The notes under the pieces: generated by a model
The model's database searches: none
What the model was told of the DNA's origin: nothing
What the model saw: only the letters and a program-made list of their open reading frames with translations
Program-made: the position numbers and the translations under genes
NCBI RefSeq assembly: GCF_015694525.1
Contig: NZ_JADQDM010000007.1
Location: forward strand, 124,001-188,000
Reading direction: 5' to 3'
DNA: 64,000 nucleotides
Source: Hymenobacter ruricola
GTDB taxonomy: Bacteria; Bacteroidota; Bacteroidia; Cytophagales; Hymenobacteraceae
Shown here: positions 43,042 to 51,385 of the stretch, piece after piece
How the letters are laid out: each line of letters begins with the position of its first letter
Numbering within the stretch: the first letter of the stretch is position 1

Positions 43042-43659
43042 CTAGCAGGGGCTGAAAAACTCCACCGCTTGCAGGTGGCCGTGCTGGAATTGCAGCTCCA
43101 GGGCGCCGTCCATCGGCACGCCCTTGTCGTAGAACGGCAGGCTCATGACTTCGCCCGGGCGGCCGTGGCCGGCGGGTTCGTCGGCCTCCTTGGCGGCTGC
43201 CGGGAAGAAGCGGCGCACGTCTTCTAGCGTGGTGTTTTTATCGAGCACGAGCTTCCCAATCTTGCCCCGGAACTTGCCCGACGTGACGTCAAAGCTGCTC
43301 AAGATGGCCTGGGTGCCACTCACTTCATACACCGTTTTGCCATAGTACCAGAGGTCGCCATCGGGGCGGTCGATGGGGCTGGAAAGCCGGCTGCCGCACT
43401 CCACGGCGCCTTTGGCGATGCGGTCGGGGCGGCCCAGCTGGCGGATGAGCTGCTGGGTGGTCACTTCCTCGTCGGGCAGGCCGCTGACTGTGACCATGCT
43501 CGCCTCGATGTGCTCGGGGGTGGCGGGGGCTGGTCGGGGTGGCGTGGGTTTGGCGGCCGCCGGGGGCGTGGCAGCGGTGGCGGCGGGGGTGCTGGGGTTG
43601 CTTTGGCAGGCGGCCAGGCAGAGCAGCAGGAAGGAGGGCAGCGAGGACAGTTGTTTCAT
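43042..43659 (-). CDS. lipoprotein of unknown function
   Basis: 205 residues. Lipobox LCLAAC near residue 16-17, a Pro/Ala-rich linker (~20-45), then a globular domain with VTTQQLIRQLGRPDRIAKG, DLWYYGKTVYEVSG and FRGKIGKLVLDKNTTLEDV, similar in outline to small beta-lactamase-inhibitor-like or SmpA-like folds where a GRPD.I segment is common. Not firmly assigned. ATG 43659 is chosen for the signal. It is downstream of and possibly cotranscribed with the PIN toxin pair. Confidence 0.72.
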   Translation of the reverse strand: MKQLSSLPSFLLLCLAACQSNPSTPAATAATPPAAAKPTPPRPAPATPEHIEASMVTVSGLPDEEVTTQQLIRQLGRPDRIAKGAVECGSRLSSPIDRPDGDLWYYGKTVYEVSGTQAILSSFDVTSGKFRGKIGKLVLDKNTTLEDVRRFFPAAAKEADEPAGHGRPGEVMSLPFYDKGVPMDGALELQFQHGHLQAVEFFSPC

Positions 43660-43680
43660 AGGCAGGTAGGCGCGGGGCAA

Positions 43681-44082
43681 TCAGGGCGACGGCACGGCTT
43701 CGTGCAGGTTGAGGACCGCCAGGCCGGCAAGCGCCTGAAAGTCGCTGGTGTTGCGCGTCAGGAGCGGGAGGCCGTGGGCAAGGGCCGTGGCGGCAATGAT
43801 GGCATCGGGCAGCTTCACGCGGTGCTGCTGGCGCAGTCGGATGGTTTGCTGGATGACATTTTCGCTCAGCGGCAATTCGACGCAACTGGCAATGAACTGC
43901 CGCAAGGCAGCCTCTTCCGCGGCATTACCGGGCCGCACCAGTAGCTCAATGCGGTTGATAACCGATAGGTAGCCGTGTCCGCTATCCACCTGCTGTATCA
44001 GCCATTGGGCGCTGGGCACTGGCAGGCTGCCATTTTGAAAGTCAATGACAACGTTGGTATCGATTAGAACTCCCGCTCCCAT
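43681..44082 (-). CDS. PIN domain toxin (VapC-like)
   Basis: 133 residues with the PIN acidic set: [15 protein letters not shown] (Asp8), VINRIELLV (Glu), [12 protein letters not shown] (Asp) and [15 protein letters not shown] (Asp). VapC-type toxins cleave tRNA or rRNA. The reading frame overlaps the upstream 75-residue gene by 19 bases, the usual antitoxin-toxin coupling. Confidence 0.88.
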   Translation of the reverse strand: MGAGVLIDTNVVIDFQNGSLPVPSAQWLIQQVDSGHGYLSVINRIELLVRPGNAAEEAALRQFIASCVELPLSENVIQQTIRLRQQHRVKLPDAIIAATALAHGLPLLTRNTSDFQALAGLAVLNLHEAVPSP

Positions 44083-44291
44083 TCGTTGCGCATCTGAGTG
44101 GTTTCCGTTCGCATCCGCTGGGCGGTTTCGTCCGACAACGAACCAACAAGGCCAGCAATTGAAGGCTTGTGCACTGGCGTGGACGTCACCGCATCAGCCG
44201 ATTTCACAACCCGCAAAATATTCAGGGCTTCCAACTGCTGGAGCAGTTCGTAAGCTTTTTCGCTGAGGGGTTCGATGAGGACAGGAGCCAT
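44064..44291 (-). CDS. antitoxin of the PIN toxin
   Basis: 75 residues encoded directly before and overlapping the PIN gene. The N-terminal part ([20 protein letters not shown]) is helical and the C-terminal half is charged ([19 protein letters not shown]), consistent with a toxin-wrapping tail. No ribbon-helix-helix or AbrB DNA-binding signature is obvious. Named by position. A -7-like TATCTTTA lies ~20 bases upstream. Confidence 0.75.
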   Translation of the reverse strand: MAPVLIEPLSEKAYELLQQLEALNILRVVKSADAVTSTPVHKPSIAGLVGSLSDETAQRMRTETTQMRNEWEREF

Positions 44292-44375
44292 GACTGGAAG
44301 TAGTTAGGAAGATTCTAAAGATACGCAGGCAACAACCGCAGCGGCGGAAGCATTGCGCAAAGTGGGAAAAAGGAA

Positions 44376-44542
44376 CGTCATGCCGAGCGGAGCGAAGCAT
44401 CTTTACCGCGCCGTCTGTCAGGCTGAGCAAAGCGAAGCATCTTATCACGTTCGAACGGCATGTTCTGACTTGGTAAGGTCCTTCGCTACGCTCAGGATGA
44501 CAGACGGCGCGGTAGAGATGCTTCGCTCCGCTCGGCATGACG
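44376..44542. repeat. nested long hairpin REP-like element, copy 3
   Basis: The outer arms start CGTCATGCCGAGCGGAGCG and run ~45 bases; inside them a second pair (GTCAGGCTGAGCAAAGCG facing CGCTACGCTCAGGATGAC) forms an inner hairpin, so two variants of the REP unit are nested. It separates the antitoxin gene from the hutU fragment. Confidence 0.82.
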
Positions 44543-44569
44543 CGCGGGCTTTCCTCCCCTCCCCCGCTA

Positions 44570-44674
44570 CTTCATCCCCGGAATCTTGGCGCCGCGCTCG
44601 CGGGCCACGTCCTGGGCCAGCTCGTAGCCGGCGTCGGCGTGGCGGAAGATGCCCATGCCGGGGTCGGTGGTGAG
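44570..44674 (-). pseudogene. duplicated 3' end of hutU (105-bp perfect copy)
   Basis: Identical over 105 bases to 48030-48134, the last complete stretch of hutU. It encodes [20 protein letters not shown] and onward to GAKIPGMK, then an immediate TAG. At its other side (44675 on) similarity stops abruptly. It is either the original hutU terminus displaced by an insertion or a copy left by recombination. Confidence 0.92.
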
Positions 44675-47600
44675 CGAAATGTTGGCGTCCAATATGTTGA
44701 CTTTTGCCCGTTGCTTTAAATCGCACTGGTGCTTAGTCGGTTCTTAACCTTAAAGCTCTACCCGAACCGGGTTAGCCCTTAATCTGCCGGCTTGCCATTC
44801 ACCAACAGGATTAGCAATGCGGATTACAGTAGCATGAGGCAGAAAAACCCCACGCACCAGCCACAGTTCAAAACTTTTGCCGTTCTGTTGTTCATGTAAT
44901 TGTCGGGCTAGCTGCCATTGCAGTTCACTTATATCAAACCAAGTTTTGCTAACATCTTCACTAGCTTTCACCTCGTGGTAATGCACGTCGTGAAAAACCG
45001 TTTCGTTCGGCAGACAGCGTCGCACCACAAAATCGCACCCTGTAGAAGTCCGCTGCGCATCATTGCCCCATTCTATTTCGTAGCGCACGCTGCCGGAGTC
45101 AAGATAGCGCCGGCGGGTTTCGGTTTCTTCCTCTAAATGAAAATCTTCTTTGGCAGCCCACTCCCGCCCCAGTTCGGCCCATACCAGCGCCTCGCCCCGT
45201 TGCCCGATGCGCTGGCGCATCTCTGCACTTGGCGGGGTATAAGCACCTTGTACCCCAGTTGTAGACTCACTGCTTATGGAGCCACCCGCAACCCGCGACC
45301 CGGCCCCTACGGAACCGGCCAAATACGGCTGAAACGGGCGTATTTCTAACTGCTGTGTTCCTATTTCAGGGGCTTGCTCCACCCGAAGTTCTTCGGCGCG
45401 CAGTTTGGTCTGTTGCGCTAGTTCATGTTTGCGTAGCTCTTCGCCTACATCTATTCCAAGTTCCCGCATGCGTTTCGCATAGTCCAGGTCCTGACGTTGC
45501 TCTGGAGTAAGCAGTTGTTCTACTTGGACCCAATTTGAGGGCTTCCAGCGCAGGGTGGTGGCGAGGCGCCGGGCGCCCTCACTAGCTTGCTCATACTCTG
45601 CCGGCAAGTCGGCAAACACGGTTTCGGGCACGGTTTGCCAGCGCCGGGTGCCATCTACTCCGGCAGGGCCCAGCAGCCAAGGCGTGGTTTCGAGCAACTT
45701 GCGAACGCTGCTGTCGAATGTTGCTTCATATTCAGAGTAGTATTTCCATCTGTATTTGCCATTCGACCAGTTAATCGACGAAATTTTTCCCAAGACACCC
45801 CACAGTAACTTCGACTTTTCTTCTATTAGCGGAACTCCTTTTAACAAAAAATCTTCTAAGCCATCAATCCGATAATCTATCAGGTTTATTTCATTTGAAT
45901 AAGCGTTGTTTCCCTGCTTTTGCACACGCAGTTTATCACGTTTCTCGCTACTTAACGCGTTGAAATCAGAGATTGACCAAACTTGGGGTCGGTCAGTTTT
46001 AATACCGCAGCCATCTAATAGTCCCCGCCATGGCCCATGATTGCCCGCATTGTAGAAATCCTCGTCTACATAGTACACCGCTGCTTGTCCAATACTAAAG
46101 AAATTCCTCAGTTCAGCAGTGGGTAAATACACATTCGGCAAAGCCATATAAGTTGCTTTCCCGGCAATGTTTGCTGGTATAGCACGTATGAATTTTGGCC
46201 AATCCTTCTGCAACAAGTTTCTTAGCTTGAGTTTTTGGTCCTCGGTGCCTTGCGTGTACACCTGCACAAGTTGGGCCATGTGCTGCCGGTGCAGTTCCGG
46301 GCCGGGCGGCGTTGGCCCGGCATAGGTGGGCAGGATGCGCCGCTCTATTTCGTCGAACACATCCGGTTGCTTCAAACCCAGGCTAACCAAGAACGTCTTG
46401 GCTCGTTCATTGGCCAATACGTCGGGCGCTACGCACCGCTCATTCCACAACGCCGCTCCGGGGCCTTCCACTGGCAGAAACGCCTGCGGCTGTTGCTGCG
46501 CATCGAACGGGGCCACGTGGCGCGCTGGGGTGCCCGCCAGTCGAATGATGGGTTCGGTCCGCAAAAAACCGGCCTTTTCATACCGACTTCCCACCCGCCA
46601 CAGCGCACCCAGATTTTGCAGAAAAGCATAAAATCGGCCCATCCATTCGGCGGTGGCATTGTTCAATAGGCCCGCTTGCAACAGTCGCCGCACCCCGTCC
46701 TCAGCGCTGATTTCGGGCACCTTCAACTCTTCTTTGAGGTATTTATATAGCGCAGGGTGTTTGGCTTCCGACAGGTCTGCGCTAATCCAATGCGTGCGGT
46801 TATTATCCAAAGCCCGCAGTTGCTCCTTGTTGGCCAGCAGTGCCGTCAACTCGGTGCTGCGGGCCAACAGCACGTGGTCAGCCGCTGCCAACCGGTTGGG
46901 GCGGTTCGTCGGCAAATACGCTTCGGGTGAGGCCAGTTCGGTTCGTGCAGCCGCAAATAGGTGCCGATATACCCACTGGTTTTGGGCTTTGTCCTCAGGC
47001 TCCACCGGCAGGAGGGCAAGCAACTCCACAGTAAGCATGTTTTGCTGCCGAAAATGTCTCAGAACTACCCGTAGCAAACTGCCTAATTCGGCCGCCAGCG
47101 CTGCGTTGAGCGGCACCTCCTTGATATCACCCCGGTCGGGAGTGGGCAGAAACGGCGCATGTACCAGAAACTTCAGGTATGATTCGTGATTGGTGCGAAA
47201 AAACACGAATACCTGGCTACGCTCGGCGCGCACCAACCGCCCTTCGGGACCGCGGCTGAACGCCAACATCAATCGATGGGACAAGTGGGAAAAATCCGGG
47301 TGCGCCACGCTGGCGCCGAACAGTAAATACTGAAACTCGCTTTCGTCGGCGCTAATGCACACATCGGCGACTAAATCCGGGGCAGCCGCTACAGGAACAG
47401 ACGTTTTACGCAGCGTTCGGGTACGACCTTCTCCCCACGCGACATGTATCTCGGAAAGGCTTCGAAGGAATAAAAGGTTGTGGGCCTCAAAACCAGCGAG
47501 TCGACTGTGAAGACGCGCCACCCACCCGGGCGATGCCTGCAACAAGGGTTTGAGCGGCAGTTCAAGCAGCGTGTCAGCGAAGTTCTCCGTTTCGCTGTGA

Positions 47601-48029
47601 ATAACCGGCAAAATCAGGTATTCGATGCTAAAGTCAAACTGCCCGGAACGAATGCGAGGCCGTTCTGTGATATTAAATACCGACTTGAACCCAATACCGA
47701 AGCGGCCAATGGCACCGCTGTCCTGCTGTTTCTTATGATTATCCAGGTTACTGATGCCCGTCACGGCGTCCACATCCTGTACGCTAAAGACTCGTCCGTT
47801 GTGGCGGGAGCGGAAGCAGTCGTTCGTAAGCTCTAGTTCCAACCTGGTTGCGCCAGCATCCTCCGCATTTTGAACCAATTCGTACAAATAATGAAATTCA
47901 TCAGCATAGGTATCGGCCAGAAAAGCTGTGAAATCAAATTTATTTTCGCGCTGCGTATCCAAGAACCGTTGCCGTCGGTCGACCAATTCTGAGAGCTTCA
48001 TTACCTGCTACGTCGTTGATTTAAACTTG
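44675..48029. mobile_element. inserted segment at the hutU 3' end bounded by 105-bp direct repeats
   Basis: 3355 bases between the two 105-bp copies of the hutU end. It carries one gene (44750-48001), with composition less GC-rich than its surroundings. No integrase, transposase or terminal inverted repeats are visible. hutU stays intact because the copy at 48030-48134 supplies its end; its last two codons and stop come from the inserted side. Confidence 0.75.
44750..48001 (-). CDS. GHKL (sacsin/Hsp90-like) ATPase with C-terminal DUF3883-like nuclease domain
   Basis: 1083 residues. N-terminal GHKL ATP site: YLYELVQNAEDAGATRLELE (~39-58; Glu41, Asn45, Asp48) and SGAIGRFGIGFKSVFN (~95-110), as in sacsin-like bacterial proteins. 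A long middle without recognised domains follows. From ~933 a DUF3883/PD-(D/E)xK-like domain shows GQRGEALVWAEL, STGCDFVVRR (Asp ~990) and HYHEVKAS (Glu-x-Lys ~1010-1012). This pairing is typical of predicted anti-phage or nucleic-acid surveillance proteins. It starts 19 bases after the hutU stop on the same strand, with no promoter seen, so it may be read from the hutU message. Confidence 0.8.
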   Translation of the reverse strand: MKLSELVDRRQRFLDTQRENKFDFTAFLADTYADEFHYLYELVQNAEDAGATRLELELTNDCFRSRHNGRVFSVQDVDAVTGISNLDNHKKQQDSGAIGRFGIGFKSVFNITERPRIRSGQFDFSIEYLILPVIHSETENFADTLLELPLKPLLQASPGWVARLHSRLAGFEAHNLLFLRSLSEIHVAWGEGRTRTLRKTSVPVAAAPDLVADVCISADESEFQYLLFGASVAHPDFSHLSHRLMLAFSRGPEGRLVRAERSQVFVFFRTNHESYLKFLVHAPFLPTPDRGDIKEVPLNAALAAELGSLLRVVLRHFRQQNMLTVELLALLPVEPEDKAQNQWVYRHLFAAARTELASPEAYLPTNRPNRLAAADHVLLARSTELTALLANKEQLRALDNNRTHWISADLSEAKHPALYKYLKEELKVPEISAEDGVRRLLQAGLLNNATAEWMGRFYAFLQNLGALWRVGSRYEKAGFLRTEPIIRLAGTPARHVAPFDAQQQPQAFLPVEGPGAALWNERCVAPDVLANERAKTFLVSLGLKQPDVFDEIERRILPTYAGPTPPGPELHRQHMAQLVQVYTQGTEDQKLKLRNLLQKDWPKFIRAIPANIAGKATYMALPNVYLPTAELRNFFSIGQAAVYYVDEDFYNAGNHGPWRGLLDGCGIKTDRPQVWSISDFNALSSEKRDKLRVQKQGNNAYSNEINLIDYRIDGLEDFLLKGVPLIEEKSKLLWGVLGKISSINWSNGKYRWKYYSEYEATFDSSVRKLLETTPWLLGPAGVDGTRRWQTVPETVFADLPAEYEQASEGARRLATTLRWKPSNWVQVEQLLTPEQRQDLDYAKRMRELGIDVGEELRKHELAQQTKLRAEELRVEQAPEIGTQQLEIRPFQPYLAGSVGAGSRVAGGSISSESTTGVQGAYTPPSAEMRQRIGQRGEALVWAELGREWAAKEDFHLEEETETRRRYLDSGSVRYEIEWGNDAQRTSTGCDFVVRRCLPNETVFHDVHYHEVKASEDVSKTWFDISELQWQLARQLHEQQNGKSFELWLVRGVFLPHATVIRIANPVGEWQAGRLRANPVRVEL

Positions 48030-49811
48030 CTTCATCCCCGGAATCTTGGCGCCGCGCTCGCGGGCCACGTCCTGGGCCAGCTCGTAGCCGGCGTCGGCGT
48101 GGCGGAAGATGCCCATGCCGGGGTCGGTGGTGAGGACGCGGCGCAGGCGCTCGGCTTTTTCGGGGGTGCCGGTGGCTACTATCACCATGCCGGAGTGGGT
48201 GGAGTTGCCGATGCCCACGCCGCCGCCGTTGTGCAGGCTCACCCAGTCGGCGCCGCTGGCGCAGTTGGCCAGGGCGTTGAGCAGGGGCCAGTCGGCCACG
48301 GCGTCGGAGCCGTCCTTCATGCCTTCGGTTTCGCGGTTGGGCGAGGCCACCGAGCCGCAGTCGAGGTGGTCACGGCCGATGACGATGGGGGCCGAAACTT
48401 CGCCCCGCGCCACGAGGTCGTTGATGACGAGGCCGAACTTCTCACGTTCGCCGTAGCCCAGCCAGCACACGCGGGCCGGCAGGCCGATGAAGGGCACTTT
48501 GGCCTGGGCCTTCTCAATCCAGCGCGCCAGGAGCTTGTTGTCGGGGAAGGTTTCGAGCAGGGCGCGGTCGATGCGCAGAATGTCCTGCGGGTCGCCGCTG
48601 AGGGCGGCCCAGCGGAAAGGCCCCTTGCCCTCGCAAAACAGCGGGCGAATGTAGCCGGGCACGAAGCCGGGGTACAGGAACTGGCCGGCTTCGTCGCGCA
48701 CGTTCAGGCCGCCTTTTTCGGCCTGGCCGCGCAGGTTGTTGCCATAGTCCACGGCGATGGTGCCGCGGCGCTGCATCTCCAGAATGGCCTCCACGTGCTT
48801 CACGATGGCGGCCAGCGCCTGGCGCTTGAACTCCTCGGGATTAGCTTCACGCAGGGCCAGCACCTCCCCTATTTCGCCTTCGGGAATGTAGTCCATCAGG
48901 TCGTGGGCCGAAGTTTGGTCGGTGACGATTTCGGCCTGGAAGCCCAGCTCCAGCAGGCGCGGCAGGATGGTGGCGGCGTTGCCGGTGAGGCCCACCGACC
49001 AGCCTTTGCCGTCGGCTTTGGCGCGCTCGCACAGCTCCAGGGCGTGAGTCAGGTCATTGGCCTGCTCGTCCACGTAGCCTTCGCGCACTTTCTGCTTCAC
49101 TCGCTCGTCAATCGGCTCGATGACGAGGCAGACGCCGTCGTTCATGGTCACGGCCAGGGGCTGGGCGCCGCTCATGCCGCCCAGGCCGGCCGTGACGGTG
49201 ATGGTGCCGCGCAGGCTGCCACCGAAGTGCTTGTCGGCCATGGCCGCAAACGTCTCATAAGTGCCCTGCAAAATACCCTGGGTGGCGATGTAAATCCAGG
49301 AGCCGGCCGTCATCTGGCCGTACATCATCAGGCCCATTTTATCGAGCTCGTCGAAGTATTCCTGGGTGCTCCAGGCGGGCACGATGTTGCTGTTGGCGAT
49401 GAGCACGCGCGGGGCGTGGGGCCAGGTTTTGAGCACGCCCACGGCCTTGCCCGATTGCACGAGCATGGTTTCGTCGGCTTCGAGCTGCTTCAGGGTTTTG
49501 ACGATGGTCTGGTACTCCTTCCAGTTGCGGGCCGCGCGGCCGGCACCGCCGTACACAATCAGCTCATCGTAAACGAGTGAAACGGCGGGGTCGAGGTTGT
49601 TTTCCAGCATCCGCAGGGCAGCTTCGGCCTCCCAGGTTTTGCAGCGGAGGGTGGTGCCGTGGGCCGCTTTCACGGTTTCCGTGGGCTTGAACTCGTAGAA
49701 CATCGGGCGCTTGCCGTCGTTCGGTTTGGGCGTGCTGGGGTCGCTGGACAGGGAGTTGGCTTCGAGATTGAGCTCGGGGGCCGAAGTTTCGGCGGCGGTG
49801 AATGAGGACAT
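48021..49811 (-). CDS. hutU: urocanate hydratase
   Basis: Converts urocanate to 4-imidazolone-5-propionate in histidine degradation. 596 residues, ~40 longer than usual because of an N-terminal extension ([15 protein letters not shown]...). Visible are [33 protein letters not shown] for NAD binding, [38 protein letters not shown] and [17 protein letters not shown]. Its last 105 coding bases are duplicated at 44570-44674, where the same end reads GMK-stop; here it ends GMKQV-stop. A -7-like TATCTTCG is at 49847-49840 on the minus strand. Confidence 0.95.
   Translation of the reverse strand: MSSFTAAETSAPELNLEANSLSSDPSTPKPNDGKRPMFYEFKPTETVKAAHGTTLRCKTWEAEAALRMLENNLDPAVSLVYDELIVYGGAGRAARNWKEYQTIVKTLKQLEADETMLVQSGKAVGVLKTWPHAPRVLIANSNIVPAWSTQEYFDELDKMGLMMYGQMTAGSWIYIATQGILQGTYETFAAMADKHFGGSLRGTITVTAGLGGMSGAQPLAVTMNDGVCLVIEPIDERVKQKVREGYVDEQANDLTHALELCERAKADGKGWSVGLTGNAATILPRLLELGFQAEIVTDQTSAHDLMDYIPEGEIGEVLALREANPEEFKRQALAAIVKHVEAILEMQRRGTIAVDYGNNLRGQAEKGGLNVRDEAGQFLYPGFVPGYIRPLFCEGKGPFRWAALSGDPQDILRIDRALLETFPDNKLLARWIEKAQAKVPFIGLPARVCWLGYGEREKFGLVINDLVARGEVSAPIVIGRDHLDCGSVASPNRETEGMKDGSDAVADWPLLNALANCASGADWVSLHNGGGVGIGNSTHSGMVIVATGTPEKAERLRRVLTTDPGMGIFRHADAGYELAQDVARERGAKIPGMKQV
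48030..48134. repeat. 105-bp direct repeat, hutU-internal copy
   Basis: Partner of 44570-44674, offset exactly 3460 bases, no mismatches. It lies within the hutU reading frame. Confidence 0.93.
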
Positions 49812-49926
49812 GAAACGGGGGTGGGTTTGGGTGGTCCGGCGAAGATAGGAAAGTGCCGCCAAGCAGCCTCGTTAAAACCTATATTCGCTTGTGACTTGTT
49901 ATCATTCCTCCCATTCCCTCACTGCC

Positions 49927-50199
49927 ATGAGCCCCGACTACAAACCCATCGACTGCAATTTCTATGACGAACTGGAAGCCGCCGCCACCCTGCGCCGCCG
50001 CGTAGAGCTGCAATATTTCAACGACCTGCGCGAGCTCTGCCTCGGCTCCGGCATCATCGACACGCTGTTTATCCGCGACAAAGTGGAGTACATGCGCCTG
50101 AAATCGGGCGAGGAAATCCGGCTCGACCACCTCATCCGCATCGACGACAAGCAGGCCCCGGGCTACTCGGGCTACCCGGATTTCAGCTGCGGCTGCTGA
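49927..50199 (+). CDS. Rho-binding antiterminator (Rof)-like protein
   Basis: 90 residues. The opening YKPIDCNFYDELEAAATLRR matches the start of E. coli Rof (YxPIxCxxYDxLExA), then a small beta barrel (VELQYFNDL, GIIDTLFIRDKVEYMRLKS, IRLDHLIRID) of the Sm-like type. Rof binds the transcription terminator Rho and blocks it. The C-terminal YSGYPDFSCGC with two Cys is an addition not in E. coli. ATG 49927 is chosen; it is divergent from hutU. Confidence 0.72.
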   Translation: MSPDYKPIDCNFYDELEAAATLRRRVELQYFNDLRELCLGSGIIDTLFIRDKVEYMRLKSGEEIRLDHLIRIDDKQAPGYSGYPDFSCGC

Positions 50200-50217
50200 C
50201 GCTGCTAGTTTAAAAAA

Positions 50218-50318
50218 CGTCATGCCGAGCGCAACCGAGGCATCTCGCGTGCTTAAGTAATCCCATAGACAAGATTTACTGCTGCACGCGAGATGCCTCG
50301 GCTGCGCTCGGCATGACG
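50218..50318. repeat. long hairpin REP-like element, copy 4
   Basis: ~35-bp arms beginning CGTCATGCCGAGCGCA with two mismatches; the loop holds AGTAATCC and GATTTACT like copies 1 and 2. It separates the Rof-like gene from the convergent DUF4097-like gene. Confidence 0.82.
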
Positions 50319-50344
50319 GCCTATAAACCGGCTCTTTACGGTGC

Positions 50345-51163
50345 TTAGTCGCGGCCGGCTTGCTCCACGCTCACGCCGCCGTTGGTGGTCACGGCTTTCA
50401 CCGGAGCGCCGCCTTTGCCCAGGTTGGCGGCCAGCTCGCGGCGCAGGAAGCCGGTTTTCGTCACCGGAATGTTTGCCCGGATGTTGCCCATGTTGGTGCT
50501 CGTGAACAGCTGGGTCGAGTAGTCCTGCGGCACGCGCCAGCGAATGCCGCCGTTGGTCGTTTCCACGTCGAGGCCTTTGCCGTCCCACTGCTTGCCGCTG
50601 AGGTTGATGGTGAGGCCGCCGTTCACGGTTTGGCCCGTCACCTGGCCGCCCATGTTGCTGAGCGACACGCCGCCGTTGGTGGCGTGAAATTTCACGTCGG
50701 CCAGCAGGTTGTCGAGGCTGATGCCGCCGTTGGTGGTATTGAGCACCAGGGCCGTTTGGCGGGGCACGAACACCTCGTAGCTCACGCTGTAATGGTCGCT
50801 TTTGTCCGTGGAAGTGGCGCGCAGGGTGTTGTTGGCGCTGGCAATGCTCACGGCTTTCACGCGGCTTTGCGCTTCGGCTTCGGTGGTGGCCCAGCTCGTC
50901 ACCCTGGCCCGTACGCGCACGTTGCTGCCGGCCCAGCCGTGCACCGTGATGCCGCCGTTGGCCCCGCCCTCAATGGAGAGCGGCTGCCCGGCGGGGGCGT
51001 TCAGGGTCAGGTCGCGGGTTTCGCAGAAGCGCTTGTTGTCGCCGTCGTTGCGGCCCCAGTTGCCTTCGTCGCAGCTGGTTTTGAACTGCGGCTCGGCCGC
51101 GGTTTGGGCGGTGGCCGAAAGCGCGGCCAGGGTCAGGGCGAATGCAGAAAGAAGGGTTTTCAT
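50345..51163 (-). CDS. exported DUF4097-like beta-helix protein
   Basis: 272 residues. Signal peptide (LLSAFALTLAALSATAQ), then repeated short strands around the motif TNGG: LNTTNGGISLDNLLADV, HATNGGVSLSNMGGQV, TVNGGLTINLSGK, ETTNGGIRWRVP, TTNGGVSVEQAG. This ladder is the DUF4097 (putative adhesin, right-handed beta-helix) pattern. The role is unknown; in Bacteroidetes such proteins are often next to sigma-factor/anti-sigma pairs, but none is here. Confidence 0.8.
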   Translation of the reverse strand: MKTLLSAFALTLAALSATAQTAAEPQFKTSCDEGNWGRNDGDNKRFCETRDLTLNAPAGQPLSIEGGANGGITVHGWAGSNVRVRARVTSWATTEAEAQSRVKAVSIASANNTLRATSTDKSDHYSVSYEVFVPRQTALVLNTTNGGISLDNLLADVKFHATNGGVSLSNMGGQVTGQTVNGGLTINLSGKQWDGKGLDVETTNGGIRWRVPQDYSTQLFTSTNMGNIRANIPVTKTGFLRRELAANLGKGGAPVKAVTTNGGVSVEQAGRD

Positions 51164-51385
51164 GGGAATGATTGGGGTGATAAGGTGAGGGCTGAGTTGA
51201 AGTCGCGAAGCCGAACCAATCCCGGCCAACGGGCTTCCGGCAAGGGCTTCTGGGTCGATTACCGGGCTACGTCGGATTCGTTACAGGGTCCGGCATTTTT
51301 ATTTAAGCTCCGCCCTGCTCACCTACTTTCTGCCGGCTTTGCCGTATGCTTTAACTCATTCTTTTCTTCTCCCAAACCCTTTTCT

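Noticed and set aside
44675..48029. Classical transposon or insertion sequence
   Set aside because: No transposase, no terminal inverted repeats, and the flanking direct repeat (105 bp) is far longer than a target-site duplication.
50360..51385. N-terminal 340 codons in frame with the MBL gene
   Set aside because: They are antisense to the DUF4097-like gene and cross its promoter region; the MBL fold starts at ATG 51386.
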